In this document: positions 1 to 8,530 of the stretch, in pieces
How positions within the stretch are numbered: the first letter of the stretch is position 1
Layout: every line of letters begins with the position of its first letter
Assembly (NCBI RefSeq): GCF_029269835.1
Contig: NZ_JARJBB010000007.1
Span: 186,001-250,000 of the forward strand
Reading direction: 5' to 3'
Source: Streptomyces tropicalis
GTDB taxonomy: Bacteria; Actinomycetota; Actinomycetes; Streptomycetales; Streptomycetaceae
DNA length: 64,000 bases
The notes under the pieces: model-generated
Seen by the model: the letters and a program-made list of their open reading frames with translations, nothing else
What the model was told of the DNA's origin: nothing
Databases searched by the model: none
Program-made: the position numbers and the translations under genes

Positions 1-108
1 GCTGAAGGGGCTGCTCCCGGAGTCGGCCGTCGCCGACTGGTCCGTCAGCGCGAAGCTGAGGGCGCTCAAGGACACCGCGACGGATGCCGCGCGACGCCAA
101 TTTCTCAT
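1..108 (-). CDS. N-terminus of a secreted protein (cut by window edge)
   Basis: The ATG at 106-108 on the minus strand is preceded by an AGGAGG ribosome binding site five bases upstream, which fixes the start. The 36 visible residues begin MRNWRRAASVAVSLSALSF and read as a signal peptide: a basic n-region with three arginines, an alanine/serine/leucine-rich core, then a small-residue cleavage area around TATADSG. The protein is therefore probably exported. The mature part lies outside the window, so no function can be given. Confidence 0.75.
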   Translation of the reverse strand, partial: MRNWRRAASVAVSLSALSFALTDQSATADSGSSPFS

Positions 109-585
109 GGAAACCTCCTGTGGTGTGCGGGAGCACTGTTCTGCTCACGTGTGAATTTCACGCCGAACCGGGACGAGTCAGGGGTGAACAGCCGCTGTCC
201 ACCCAGGGCTTCCGGTGACCTTCCGTCAACCTTCCTGCGGGAGGCCGCCATACGCACTTCCGTGAGCGCTGCGGACAGACGCTCGGCCACGCTCCGCTCG
301 AGCTCGAGAACGCCGGGACGCACGCAGTGCCCCCGGCAGCCGCAGGAGGTCAGGCGAGGGCGAGGGCATCACGGAACCCCTACGTTTGAACTGGCCGTTC
401 ACCAGGCGGAGTTGGACGGTGATCTGCCTCGTGGGCAGGGAGGAGCCGCCACCGGTCGTGGAAGCAGGCATTGCACGGGGTCCGGCTCGTACGGTGCACC
501 GGCATCCTTTGGTGACGGCAGCGTCAGGTTCAGCATGTCCGATCCGTCAGTAGACCACCGTCCGCATGGCCATGCGGTGCTGACA
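109..585. other. Intergenic stretch without a recognisable gene
   Basis: This stretch should contain the promoter of the secreted protein that starts at 108 on the minus strand. Open frames on both strands cross it, but their composition is arginine/proline-rich noise and none has a convincing start or a family resemblance. Confidence 0.5.
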
Positions 586-745
586 TATCCACGTAGAGCA
601 CACCAAAGGCGAGTACAAGCAGTGGCGGTCGCTGCAGCGGTTCACCGGACGGCGCGAGACCTACCCCGAAACCCACCTCGCCATCGCCGGCCTCGTCTTC
701 GGCCAATCCGCCAAGAGGACGACCCGACGCCGCACGAGCATCGCA
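586..745 (+). pseudogene. IS5-type transposase C-terminal remnant
   Basis: The frame starting near 590 reads VEHTKGEYKQWRSLQRF and then a stretch ending ETHLAIAGLVFGQSA. This resembles the C-terminal end of IS5/IS4-superfamily DDE transposases, where the final catalytic-region helix is followed by a hydrophobic tail of the type 'THLAIAGL'. No N-terminal DDE domain, start codon or terminal inverted repeats are visible, so it is a decayed fragment. Confidence 0.5.
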
Positions 746-834
746 CTGGTGCTCGTCCGACCGGCCGCCTGCTGATCGCCCAACAGCCGGTCCGCCGAGC
801 CGGCACGCTCAGACCTCAATCGCTCGCAAGGTCG

Positions 835-1212
835 TTAGCCCGGGTGAGGGTCTTCCTCAACACCGTCCACGTTGGTGACGCCGTGGGGGTGCCTGCTGAG
901 AGCTTGGGCGAGGGCGACGACCGCGATGAGTCCGGGGACGAAGAGGAGCAGCTGGGCCGCGCTGTAACGGCGAATTTCCGTGGGGGTATCCACGCCTTCC
1001 AGCTCGGCCTCCAGACGGTGCGAGGGGTAGAGCCCGACCGCGTGTACGGCAAGGGCGCCGTAGCTCAGGCCGCACCCGAGCAACCACGCTCCCCAAAACC
1101 AGCCGCCGTGCATCGTGAAGACCACACCGAGCACGACGAAGCAGGCAGTTCCCAGGACGAACTCCGCCAGGACGAGCCTGCGTCGCCTCAGCGTGCCGGT
1201 TGTTCCATACAT
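835..1212 (-). CDS. Small hypothetical membrane protein
   Basis: About 125 residues beginning MYGTTGTLRRRR. Three hydrophobic segments are visible: LVLAEFVLGTACFVVLGVVF, a glycine/leucine segment after GGWFWGAWLLGCGL, and LLLFVPGLIAVVALAQAL. Between the second and third is a polar loop (HRLEAELEGVDTPTEIRRY). The ATG at 1212 was chosen because upstream translation is low-complexity basic sequence; no strong ribosome binding site is present. It lies next to another small membrane protein on the same strand, with about 230 bp between them. The family was not recognised and the function is unknown. Confidence 0.55.
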   Translation of the reverse strand: MYGTTGTLRRRRLVLAEFVLGTACFVVLGVVFTMHGGWFWGAWLLGCGLSYGALAVHAVGLYPSHRLEAELEGVDTPTEIRRYSAAQLLLFVPGLIAVVALAQALSRHPHGVTNVDGVEEDPHPG

Positions 1213-1445
1213 GTCGATGGCCGCGAACCTGCGGACACTCCATCTCGCTCCCGCCATCCCGTCAGGATGCATCCGTCTGGCGACGGGAGTCCCAGCAAAT
1301 CGTCGGGAACACGGTCTGTCAGCGGGGACCCGGAGCCAACCTTGCGCAGGCAGTAAGTGATGCGAACCGGGGATGCGGGTCGTGGTCGCCGGCCCGGATC
1401 TGTGGAGTCCGTCCTCCGCTCGCCCCCACCGCGACCGGCGGAGCA

Positions 1446-1934
1446 TCACAGCGAGGTGTCGCCCTCAGCGGCTCCTGGCGGCGCGGCCGTCCTCCGGTCC
1501 CTCATGCGTGTGCGGAAGAGCCACCAGAGGAACAGGATCGCCGCCAGAGCATTGAGGTAACCCAAGAGCGAGGCCACGAACAACACGAAGTCGTCGGTGG
1601 GAAGGTCGCGCCCAGCAGCCCCGGACAGATTGTGCACGAGGTAGAAGAGCGCCTCGACCACGAGGAAGGACGCCATGACTAGGACCCCGCCGCGGCGTCG
1701 AGTCACCAGGAGCGCTGTGCCAACGAGGAACCAGACGAAGGTCAGCAGAAGGAGCACGGTCAGGCCGCCCGGACCCCGGCCGAAGCGTCCGTAGAAGTGC
1801 AGGTAGTACGGGACCTGCCACACATAGTTGGCTACCGTGACCACGATCAGGGCCGCCACCTGCCACGGCGCCCAGCACGACGCCCCCCTGAACTGAGCGC
1901 CCTCGACCGGGCGTATGCGCCTGGCAAACCCCAT
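1446..1934 (-). CDS. Small hypothetical four-helix membrane protein
   Basis: About 162 residues starting MGFARRIRPVEG. The start at 1934 follows a GGGGGA sequence six bases upstream. Four hydrophobic stretches are visible: WQVAALIVVTVANYVW, LTVLLLLTFVWFLVGTALLV, VLVMASFLVVEALFYLV, and LFVASLLGYLNALAAILFLWWLF. The tail is short, charged and arginine-rich. It is probably an integral membrane protein of unknown role. Upstream sequence in the same frame looks non-coding, which supports the short form. Confidence 0.6.
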   Translation of the reverse strand: MGFARRIRPVEGAQFRGASCWAPWQVAALIVVTVANYVWQVPYYLHFYGRFGRGPGGLTVLLLLTFVWFLVGTALLVTRRRGGVLVMASFLVVEALFYLVHNLSGAAGRDLPTDDFVLFVASLLGYLNALAAILFLWWLFRTRMRDRRTAAPPGAAEGDTSL

Positions 1935-2537
1935 GTGTCCCCCTATCTCCGCGGCCCTTTCAGACAGCCAATGCGCGCGACGATGCGCGCGTGGAGCGCA
2001 GCCTCGGACTGACAAGTCGCAGCCGGCGGTGCTGGTGTTGAACTGGAGCCAACCGATGAGAGCGCGAGCGCCTCCGCGTGGGAGGTTCCTCTGTATTAGG
2101 CCACAGTCCTGATGACCTCGCACCTCAATTGCCAGGCCGCGTAAGTTGGGCAGGACAGATTCGCGCGCATCCAGCGTTGGTCGGCATGAGCTGGGCCAGA
2201 TGGTGTGCGACAGATTTGCGCCACCCGACGCGCGCCACTCGGGCGAATGTGAACCAAAGCCCGGTCACCGCTCCGCGTCTTGAGCGGATGTCTCATCGAG
2301 GCAAGGGCCTGCCAGCCGGCTGGCGGAGTTGATACCGACGGGGAGCTTGGTTCGTCCGGGGCGAGCACGACCTGGACAGCGGTGACCCTGTCATACCAGT
2401 CCGCGCGCAGCGGTCACCCACCCGTCGTCGTGCACGACCAGACCCTATGCATGCCCACCGACCCTGCCCAGGACGGACTTATCGACGTGTGCGTGCACTT
2501 CGCATCCCGTGTGCCGCGTGCAAAGGACGTGGCTCGG
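1935..2537. other. Intergenic stretch without a recognisable gene
   Basis: About 600 bp. Both strands were read. The available frames are arginine-rich or broken and none resembles a known family. It may hold promoters for the flanking genes, but no clear -10/-35 pair was picked out. Confidence 0.45.
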
Positions 2538-2798
2538 TCATGCGCACCAGGCCACCGGTTCACTCGGCTTCACCAGACCCTCGGTGACGAACGGGTCTCC
2601 AGCGACGAATCGTTGAGCGGCATCAAGCGTGGCAAAGATCGCCATTGACCCATTGGTGAGCGGGTCTTCGAAGGTGCCGATGCCGACGATGTCCGAGGGC
2701 GGCTCGAACGCGTCAAGGTACGCCTTGTGAAGGGCGTAGACCTTGTGCAGGTCAGCCGCCCGCTCGGGGACGGTCGAATAACGTACTACGAACTTCAT
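2538..2798 (-). CDS. YCII-related domain protein
   Basis: An 86-residue protein beginning MKFVVRYSTVPERAADLHKV. The small ferredoxin-like fold of the YCII family is suggested by the opening beta strand, the helix ALHKAYLDAF, the glycine turn IVGIGTFEDPLTNGSMAIF, and the closing FVAGDPFVTEGLV followed by a Pro-Val-Ala-Trp strand. YCII proteins are small enzymes or domains of mostly unknown substrate. The length matches the family. It stands alone with no operon partner visible. The ATG is supported by a frame that is clean from start to stop. Confidence 0.75.
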   Translation of the reverse strand: MKFVVRYSTVPERAADLHKVYALHKAYLDAFEPPSDIVGIGTFEDPLTNGSMAIFATLDAAQRFVAGDPFVTEGLVKPSEPVAWCA

Positions 2799-3193
2799 GC
2801 GTCGACTCTAAGGGACCGGCTGAACGGAAACGGTCAAGTCCCGCGGAGTGGTGTACGGCGGTGATTCGTCTGGCTTGCCTGGAGGGCGGCCTGGAGAGAT
2901 GTTGCTGTGCCTGTTCCCTGCCCGAAGAGTTGGCCGGTCTCGGATCAGACTCGCGGGACTGGCATTGATCAGGGAATATCACGGTGGACCGGCTGTGGGG
3001 CGCCGATCTGGCTCCTCGGCGCGGACACAGCCCGGGGTGCCAGTCCCGCTCCAGATCCTCTGCGTCGAATACTCTGCGGAGACGTCCGACCTGACATCCT
3101 TAGCTATTGCATGCACATAACGGTCTGTCGCACGGCGGCGGCTCTTCACGTCGGCCCGGATGGCGCTGCCGCCGGATGAGGAAGGGGTGTGGC
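2799..3193. other. Intergenic stretch without a recognisable gene
   Basis: About 395 bp between the divergent YCII and GNAT genes. No coding frame resembles a protein family. It presumably carries the two divergent promoters; none could be defined with confidence. Confidence 0.4.
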
Positions 3194-3664
3194 ATGAGGT
3201 CCCCAGACGTGCACCTGCGGGAGATCACCGACGCCAACCGGGATGCCGTTCGTGCCCTCCGCGTCCGACGCGACCAGAAACAGTTCGTCGCCTCGGTGTC
3301 CAAGTCGCTCAAGGATGCGACGAAGAGCCCGGAGGCCAATCCCTGGTACCGCGCCGTGTACCGCGGCGACGAGCCCGTCGGCTTCGTAATGCTGTCGTGG
3401 AAGCCGCCGGCTGGTCCTTACCAAGGGTGCCATTTCATCTGGCGCCTCCTCGTCGACAAGCGGCACCAGGGGCAAGGGATCGGCCGAGAAGCTCTCACGC
3501 AGATCGCCGCGCTGGTTCGCGCGGACGGCGCCACCGAATTGCTGACCAGCTACGATCCCGGCGACGGCGAACCATGGCCCTTCTACCAGAAGTTCGGATT
3601 CGAACCCACCGGCGAGATCGACGACGGCGAGATCGTTCTGCGGCTCGCCTTCCCCAGTCAGTGA
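3194..3664 (+). CDS. GNAT family N-acetyltransferase
   Basis: A 156-residue protein starting MRSPDVHLREIT at an ATG preceded by GGAAGGGG. The GNAT acetyl-CoA binding motif A is seen as LLVDKRHQGQGIGREAL, matching the R/Q-x-x-G-x-G/A pattern. Motif B follows as PWPFYQKFGFEPTGEID. The frame is open upstream to 3107, but the sequence there is not GNAT-like, so the later ATG was chosen. Substrate cannot be inferred; members of this type acetylate small amines, aminoglycosides or protein N-termini. It is monocistronic. Confidence 0.8.
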   Translation: MRSPDVHLREITDANRDAVRALRVRRDQKQFVASVSKSLKDATKSPEANPWYRAVYRGDEPVGFVMLSWKPPAGPYQGCHFIWRLLVDKRHQGQGIGREALTQIAALVRADGATELLTSYDPGDGEPWPFYQKFGFEPTGEIDDGEIVLRLAFPSQ

Positions 3665-3769
3665 TCTCACACGGGGGATCTGTGTGTCGGCCCAGCCCCT
3701 GGCGCGGCAGGTCAGGGCTATCCGGTGCTCGGCGCCGCCATGAGGTGAGGTGTGGTGCGCCGCGGGGGA

Positions 3770-4987
3770 TCAGCGCTGGCCGGCGGCGGGTGCTACGACC
3801 GCCGTCAGCAGACGGTTGGCCAAGGCGGCCGGAGCTCCGAAGTCGAGGCTCAGGTTGGAGACCGAGTAGACACCGCGTACGGACAGGTCACGAGTCGCGA
3901 ACATGCCATTTGCGTAGCCGAAGTCGTGACCGGTCTTGCCCCAGAGCACGCCCCCGTTGAGCAGCGGGGTGGACATCAGGGCGGCGCCGAAGCAGGCCAC
4001 CTTGTTGCAACTGGTGCCGATGAACGGTACGAGCTTGCCCTCCGCGTCCCTGGGCAAGGTGAACATCTCGTTCAGCTGCGCGGGGGGCAGCAGGCGGCCC
4101 TGGAACAGAGCGTTGATGAAGCGGTCGAGGTCCGCCGGGGTGGAGATCATGTTGGATGGGTCACCGCCCTGCTCGCTGACGTCCACTGCCGTGCCGCGGC
4201 TGTCGGTCACGTAGCCGTGGAGATAGGGCCGGGGCATCACGGGGTCGCCCTCGGGAACCGAGGTCTGTTCGAGGCGCAGTGGTTTCAGGATGCGTTCGAT
4301 GACCTCCTCCTTGAACGAGTGGCCGGTGATCTGCTCGATGAGCCTGCCCGCGATCCGGAAACCGAGGGAGTTGTACTCCTGCTCGGTGCCGGGCGCGAAG
4401 TGCGGACCGGGCCAGGGACGACCGACGGGCCGAAGGGTGGAACGGATGATGTCGTCGAAGGTGCGGTAGTCGTAGCGGTTGGCGATCGTCTCGTCGGGGC
4501 TCTGGGCCGGCTTGCCTTCGTCCACGTCCGGGAGCCCGCTGCTGTAGTTGATCAGCTCACGGACGGTGATCGGCTGGAACGTGTCCGGGAGCAGGCCCGG
4601 TATGTACTGCTGGACGGTCCGGTCGAGGTCGATCCGGCCCTCGGCTGCGAGTTGCAGGACGACGGTGGTCTCGAAGACCTTGGAGATGCTGCCGATGTGG
4701 AAGTGCGCATTCGCCGGGATCTTCCGCCCTGTCTGGCTGTCGATGGTCGACCCCTTCCACAATTGGCCCGGCTCTCCGACCCGGGCGATCGCACCTGAGA
4801 CGCCGTCGGCCGGCCGGGTCTCGATGGCGGCTTGGAGCGCAGGCGGGTCCAGCGCCGGCAGGACACCCGAGGTGCCCGGACGAGCGCCGCTCGCGGCGAA
4901 GGCCTGCGCGCCCGAACCGGCGCCGAGTGCGACAAGGGCGGCGCCGACGAGGCCGAGGGCGGCGACACGGCGAGCTATCAGCTTCAT
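3770..4987 (-). CDS. Secreted serine hydrolase (beta-lactamase / D-Ala-D-Ala carboxypeptidase family)
   Basis: A 405-residue exported serine hydrolase of the class C beta-lactamase/DD-peptidase fold (Pfam Beta-lactamase). The first 30 residues form a signal peptide (MKLIARRVAALGLVGAALVAL, then an A-x-A region). The catalytic SxxK is SISK at about residues 100-103. A Y-x-N-type motif appears as EQEYNSLGF, and the third K-T-G-type box appears as GKTGHDFGYANG. These imply an acyl-serine mechanism on peptidoglycan peptides or on ester/amide substrates. The length is normal for the family. True beta-lactamase activity cannot be concluded. It is monocistronic. Confidence 0.85.
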   Translation of the reverse strand: MKLIARRVAALGLVGAALVALGAGSGAQAFAASGARPGTSGVLPALDPPALQAAIETRPADGVSGAIARVGEPGQLWKGSTIDSQTGRKIPANAHFHIGSISKVFETTVVLQLAAEGRIDLDRTVQQYIPGLLPDTFQPITVRELINYSSGLPDVDEGKPAQSPDETIANRYDYRTFDDIIRSTLRPVGRPWPGPHFAPGTEQEYNSLGFRIAGRLIEQITGHSFKEEVIERILKPLRLEQTSVPEGDPVMPRPYLHGYVTDSRGTAVDVSEQGGDPSNMISTPADLDRFINALFQGRLLPPAQLNEMFTLPRDAEGKLVPFIGTSCNKVACFGAALMSTPLLNGGVLWGKTGHDFGYANGMFATRDLSVRGVYSVSNLSLDFGAPAALANRLLTAVVAPAAGQR

Positions 4988-5243
4988 ATGAGACTCCGTG
5001 AGATCCGTTGTGCTGAGCGGCCCGTATCAACGTGATCAATCCTGCTCGTCAACCGACCGCCGAGGCATGGGGATCAACCCTGATCCGACCCCGAGCGCAT
5101 CCCGGAGCCGTCCCGGAGCCGGCGCCTCGCATCCCGCGCGGCCTGCACCATGACCCCGCACTGTTGTCACGGGTCAGCCGTCGCGGCCGGCTTGCTGTCC
5201 CTGTCGTCGTGCCCTACCTGTGCCAAGATCAGGTTGCTGGGTG

Positions 5244-5789
5244 TCACAAGGGCGACAACATCATGAGGACCTCATCGCGATCGTCGTCGGAGGCCAGCCG
5301 CAGAGCGCCGGGCCACCTGCCGATCTCCTTCCAGCCGAGTCGCCCATAGAACTCTTCGAGACCGACACCGCCGCGGGCGGCAAGGTGCAGCTGCTCCAGG
5401 CCCATCTCGTCGCGGGCGACCTCACGGACCCGGCTCATCAATGCCGCGCCGACCCCCTGGCCCCGGACACCGAGACGGGTTTGCACGTGGTGAATCGTGC
5501 CCCAGTGCGCGACGGGCGGGTGGGGATCGCAGCGGATATTCAGCCAGCCCGCGACGGTGCCATGGGCCAGGGCGACCAGAAGGCGGCTGGCCGTTGGGGC
5601 AAGCTTCTCGATGATGCGGTCAAGGACAGCGGTGACCTCGACGGCGTCCACCGGCGGAAAGGGGAACCCGGCCGCCCCACCCGCATTGCTCACCTCGGTC
5701 CAGCAGTCCACGAGGGTCTGCTTCAACTCGTCAGTGATCTCGTGCGGGTCAACGATCTGGGTGAAGCCAAGGGCGTTGCTGCTGGTCAT
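5244..5789 (-). CDS. GNAT family N-acetyltransferase
   Basis: A 181-residue protein beginning MTSSNALGFTQIVDPHEI. The acetyl-CoA loop is seen as TRLGVRGQGVGAALMSRV. The C-terminal motif is a GLEEFYGRLGWKEIGRWPGAL region typical of aminoglycoside/small-amine acetyltransferases. The start is the first ATG after which the protein looks family-like; a GTG nine codons... upstream reading VTLVP is an alternative because no clear ribosome binding site supports the ATG. The gene converges with nothing and is followed by a 256-bp gap to the serine hydrolase. Substrate is unknown. Confidence 0.75.
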   Translation of the reverse strand: MTSSNALGFTQIVDPHEITDELKQTLVDCWTEVSNAGGAAGFPFPPVDAVEVTAVLDRIIEKLAPTASRLLVALAHGTVAGWLNIRCDPHPPVAHWGTIHHVQTRLGVRGQGVGAALMSRVREVARDEMGLEQLHLAARGGVGLEEFYGRLGWKEIGRWPGALRLASDDDRDEVLMMLSPL

Positions 5790-5881
5790 GGGGACGAGTG
5801 TCACAAACGAGCCGCGCTCGTCGACACTCGGGAGCATCCACCCGAACTTCGCTGGTGCAGACAATGATCCACAGGATTTGA

Positions 5882-6310
5882 CGCTTACTCGGCCCGGCCA
5901 TGTGGACGGCCCTGATCGTGAGCAGTGTCCTGTGACTGCTGACCCTGCCGATCCGCCAGGCGGACTGGCGGTTCGCGCTGGCACTCCTGCTGAACAGTCT
6001 CGGGTGGGTCAGCTTCATGACCTACAAGATCTCCAGCGTCAGCATGCGGCAACGGCTCTGCCCGAAATCGCTCCTCGGCCGTATGACCGCGCCCGTCCGC
6101 TTCGTGGTGTGGGGTCTGATGCCGGTGGGCGCACTGATGGGCGGAGTCCTCGGCCAGACCCTCGGACCCCGGCAAGCAATGTGGATCGGCGTGCTCGGCG
6201 AGCTCGCCGCATCCCTCCCCATCCTGCTGTCACCGGTGCGGATCATGCACGATCTGCCTCCCACCCTCGACGACGCACCCGAGCAGGCCGACGACATGGC
6301 TGCGGCGGCC
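5882..6310 (+). pseudogene. MFS transporter C-terminal remnant
   Basis: The frame reads MWTALIVSSVL, then a TGA at 5933-5935, then LLTLPIRQADWRFALALLL and MTYKISSVSMRQRLCPKSL. It continues with LLGRM and two hydrophobic glycine-rich helices ending ILLSPVRIMHDLP. This is the last third of a 12-helix MFS exporter, the type in which 'RQRLCP..LLGRM' is followed by helices 10-12. The in-frame stop, the missing first eight helices and the degenerate tail after 6310 mark it as a pseudogene. A rare TTA leucine codon lies just before the remnant at 5885. It resembles the same region of the intact MFS gene at 17785-19122. Confidence 0.65.
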
Positions 6311-6608
6311 TGGACAGGCCACCGCGACCGCATGGTGCGCACACGGGTCCGGCGCCGGGCCTTCCGACCCGCGCCCAGGCGCACACCCTCCCCCGGACCG
6401 GGAGCAGCCGGCGGCCCCAGCGAGGCTTGTACGCCTTCCGATCGGCGCGAGCACCGGCCGACCGGCATACACGTGACGCGGGGAACGGCGACCAGCACCC
6501 GCAGACGTACCACCGGATCCCCGCCATCAAGTGGCGCACGCGGCCGGCCCTGCAAAGGCGAGCTCATCGCAGTGGACGGTCAGCTGCTCGCTGGACGGAA
6601 TCCCACGC

Positions 6609-6638
6609 AGAAGGGGCCCGCAATTGCGGGCCCCTTCT
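6609..6638 (-). terminator. tRNA terminator hairpin
   Basis: A perfect 30-bp palindrome, symmetric about the central AATT, lies six bases beyond the tRNA 3' end. It is followed by a short T/C stretch in the direction of tRNA transcription. It is a strong intrinsic terminator for the tRNA. Confidence 0.85.
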
Positions 6639-6643
6639 TCTCG

Positions 6644-6717
6644 TAGCGGGGACAGGATTTGAACCTGCGACCTCTGGGTTATGAGCCCAGCGAGCTACCG
6701 AGCTGCTCCACCCCGCG
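6644..6717 (-). tRNA. Initiator tRNA-fMet (CAU)
   Basis: A complete 74-nt cloverleaf can be drawn, without an encoded CCA end. The acceptor starts CGCGGGG and its 3' side is CCCCGCTA, leaving the unpaired C1 opposite T72 that is diagnostic of bacterial initiator tRNA. The anticodon stem carries three consecutive G-C pairs next to the loop CTCATAA, the second initiator hallmark, with anticodon CAT. The T-arm is GCAGG TTCAAAT CCTGT. The molecule starts translation by delivering formyl-methionine to the ribosomal P site. It is followed by a strong terminator. Confidence 0.95.
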
Positions 6718-7281
6718 TCGACAAACATCACTGTACACGATGGATCACTCGGGACTTCTCACGGTCAGAGACCGTTGACGCATTCGTCGGGCCAGACAGA
6801 CGGCATCTCTGCGGTGTCCCCGTCGAGGAGCATGATCAGGGCGCTGGGGATACTGCCGTACCCGCCGACCCAGCGCCGGAACATGCCCTGGGCCCTTCTC
6901 CTCGCGCACCCGCCCGCCATGCAGCGCTGAACAACCATCGGATGCGAGTCGCTGCGAATCCACCCAGCTCGCGCCGGGTCGATCGACGACCTGCCCGCTC
7001 AACGCATCGAGCGCTCCGGGGATCCGGGGATCCGGGGATCCGGGGATCCGGGCACATCGTCGCCGGCCGGATCAGTTACGAGAGAAGGCAGCGTTACGAC
7101 GGTGGGTCGGGAGGCACCGGGAAGTCAGGGGAGATCGTCATGTTCACGTCTTCCGACAGCAGCCGCCCGCCACATGAACCGATCACGGAGGGACATGCGT
7201 GTGGTGCGTGGGCTACGCGCGTGTGTGGTGCGTGCGGTGCGCGTCGTCGAGAGTCTGAAGTCCGGTGAGACGGATTCGGGG
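6718..7281. other. Intergenic stretch with an octanucleotide repeat
   Basis: About 560 bp between the tRNA and the MerR promoter. No protein family was recognised in any frame. A short GGGGATCC tandem repeat lies at 7018-7052. The tRNA promoter must lie in the first bases above 6717; no clear elements were identified. Confidence 0.4.
7018..7052. repeat. Tandem octamer GGGGATCC, four copies
   Basis: Four exact GGGGATCC units are followed by a partial fifth (GGG). The unit holds a GGATCC palindrome, so the array is nearly self-complementary. No coding role is apparent. Confidence 0.9.
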
Positions 7282-7339
7282 TTGAAGTTGCCGCTGCGGC
7301 AGCTTCTACCGTCCTGAACAGGGCCGGAGAGTCCGGCCC
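7282..7339 (+). promoter_or_regulatory. MerR-type promoter/operator and leader hairpin
   Basis: A -35 TTGAAG (7282-7287) and -10 TACCGT (7307-7312) are separated by 19 bp, the over-long spacer characteristic of MerR-activated promoters. A near-perfect dyad, AAGTTGCCGC / GCGGCAGCTT (7285-7294 and 7296-7305, one mismatch), fills the spacer. It would be the binding site for the MerR protein encoded immediately downstream, implying autoregulation. A GGGCCGGA/TCCGGCCC hairpin (7321-7339) follows in the leader. Confidence 0.75.
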
Positions 7340-7365
7340 GGTGACGCGCTCGTGAGGGGGCGGCA

Positions 7366-8124
7366 ATGGAGTGGCCGATCGCGAAAGTCGCCCGCATGTC
7401 TGGTGTGACCGCCCGAACGCTCCGGTACTACGACGAGATCGGCCTGCTGGCACCGGCCCGGATCGGTGCAGGCGGCCACCGCTACTACGGGGAGCACCAG
7501 CTCTTGCTGCTGCAACAGGTCCTCGTACTGCGAGCGCTGGGGGTGGGCCTGCCCGAGATCGGCCGGATCCTGGCCGATGAGGTCGACACGGTGGAGGCCC
7601 TGCACGGCCACCACCAGCGCCTGCTCGCCGAGCGCGACCGGCTCGACACTCTGGCCGCCACCGTCTCCCGCACGATCGCCGAAATGGAACAGTCCAGGAA
7701 GGACGGCCGTCCCATGACCATCAACCGACCGGAGAACCTCTTCGAGGGCGCGCAGCCCGCCCAGTACGCAGAGAGCCTGCGTGACTTTCCCGAGCACGCG
7801 GAAGAAGTCGCCCGGAAGACCGCGACGATGAGCCCGGCCGAGATCGAGGCCGGGCAGCGGGAGCGCACGGCCTGGATGATCCGGCTGGCCGAGCTGATGA
7901 CCGCCGGACTCCCCGCCGACGCCGGACCCGTCCAGGCCGAGATCGACGCCCAGTACCGTACGCTCACCGCACTGCGCCATGTCTCCACCGACGAGTACCG
8001 CGCGATGGGGCGTTCCTGCGTGGACAACGAGACCTGGCGCACGGCGTACGAGGCAATCGCCCCGGGCCTGGCCGCCTACCAGCACGATGCCATCGAGGCC
8101 TACGCCACATCCCGACTGAGCTGA
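7366..8124 (+). CDS. TipA-like MerR transcriptional regulator with TipAS antibiotic-binding domain
   Basis: A 252-residue regulator. Residues 1-75 are a MerR winged helix (MEWPIAKVARMSGVTARTLR, then YYDEIGLL). They are followed by a long dimerisation helix (ALHGHHQRLLAERDRLDTLA). Residues 125-250 match the TipAS fold, which in TipAL of Streptomyces lividans binds thiopeptide antibiotics; the DFPEHAEEVARK and YRAMGRSCVDNETW segments are typical. An internal ATG near the domain junction could give a short TipAS-like form, as in tipA; here the ATG of 'MTINRPENLF' (7714) is a candidate. The upstream 19-bp-spacer promoter suggests autoactivation on ligand binding. The ligand is not known. Confidence 0.85.
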   Translation: MEWPIAKVARMSGVTARTLRYYDEIGLLAPARIGAGGHRYYGEHQLLLLQQVLVLRALGVGLPEIGRILADEVDTVEALHGHHQRLLAERDRLDTLAATVSRTIAEMEQSRKDGRPMTINRPENLFEGAQPAQYAESLRDFPEHAEEVARKTATMSPAEIEAGQRERTAWMIRLAELMTAGLPADAGPVQAEIDAQYRTLTALRHVSTDEYRAMGRSCVDNETWRTAYEAIAPGLAAYQHDAIEAYATSRLS

Positions 8125-8530
8125 ACCACAGCAGGGTCGCCGCGGGACGCACCACGTCGGCCCTGCCCCGTTCGTCGGTTCAGAGGCCGGCGCATCGAGG
8201 GAAGCTCGCCCCGGCCTGCCCAGCAGCGGTGTCCCCCGAGGCCGCTGTCTTTTCTCGCGACCATCGGCGTCGGCCTGCCACCAGCGCCTCCCCGCCCGGT
8301 GGAACAACTACTGCCGGAGCTCGTGAAGCAAGGGCAGAACCCCGACACCACCGCGACCAAGTCCGGCGTCGAACGTCGGAGCGACAGCGTTCCCCTTGAA
8401 CTACACCATTCAGCGACTTATATGCGACATCACAGCTCTTATGCTATGAAAGTCCTACTCATTCCATTATCCAGGTGTTGGAGCTGCCCTCATCGGAGAC
8501 GGGCGTCCCAAGCCGAGGAGAGTGGAAACG
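8125..8530. other. Intergenic region with an AT-richer promoter-like stretch
   Basis: About 400 bp. The segment 8400-8475 is clearly less GC-rich than its surroundings and contains TATATG and TATGCTATG elements that could serve as -10 boxes for the sortase-substrate gene at 8531. No gene was recognised. Confidence 0.4.

Noticed and set aside
6600..6684. Plus-strand frame ending VAGTGFEPATSGL
   Set aside because: Antisense translation of the initiator tRNA, not a protein.
7366..8307. Minus-strand frames opposite the MerR gene
   Set aside because: Shadows; the MerR and TipAS features and the promoter fix the plus strand.
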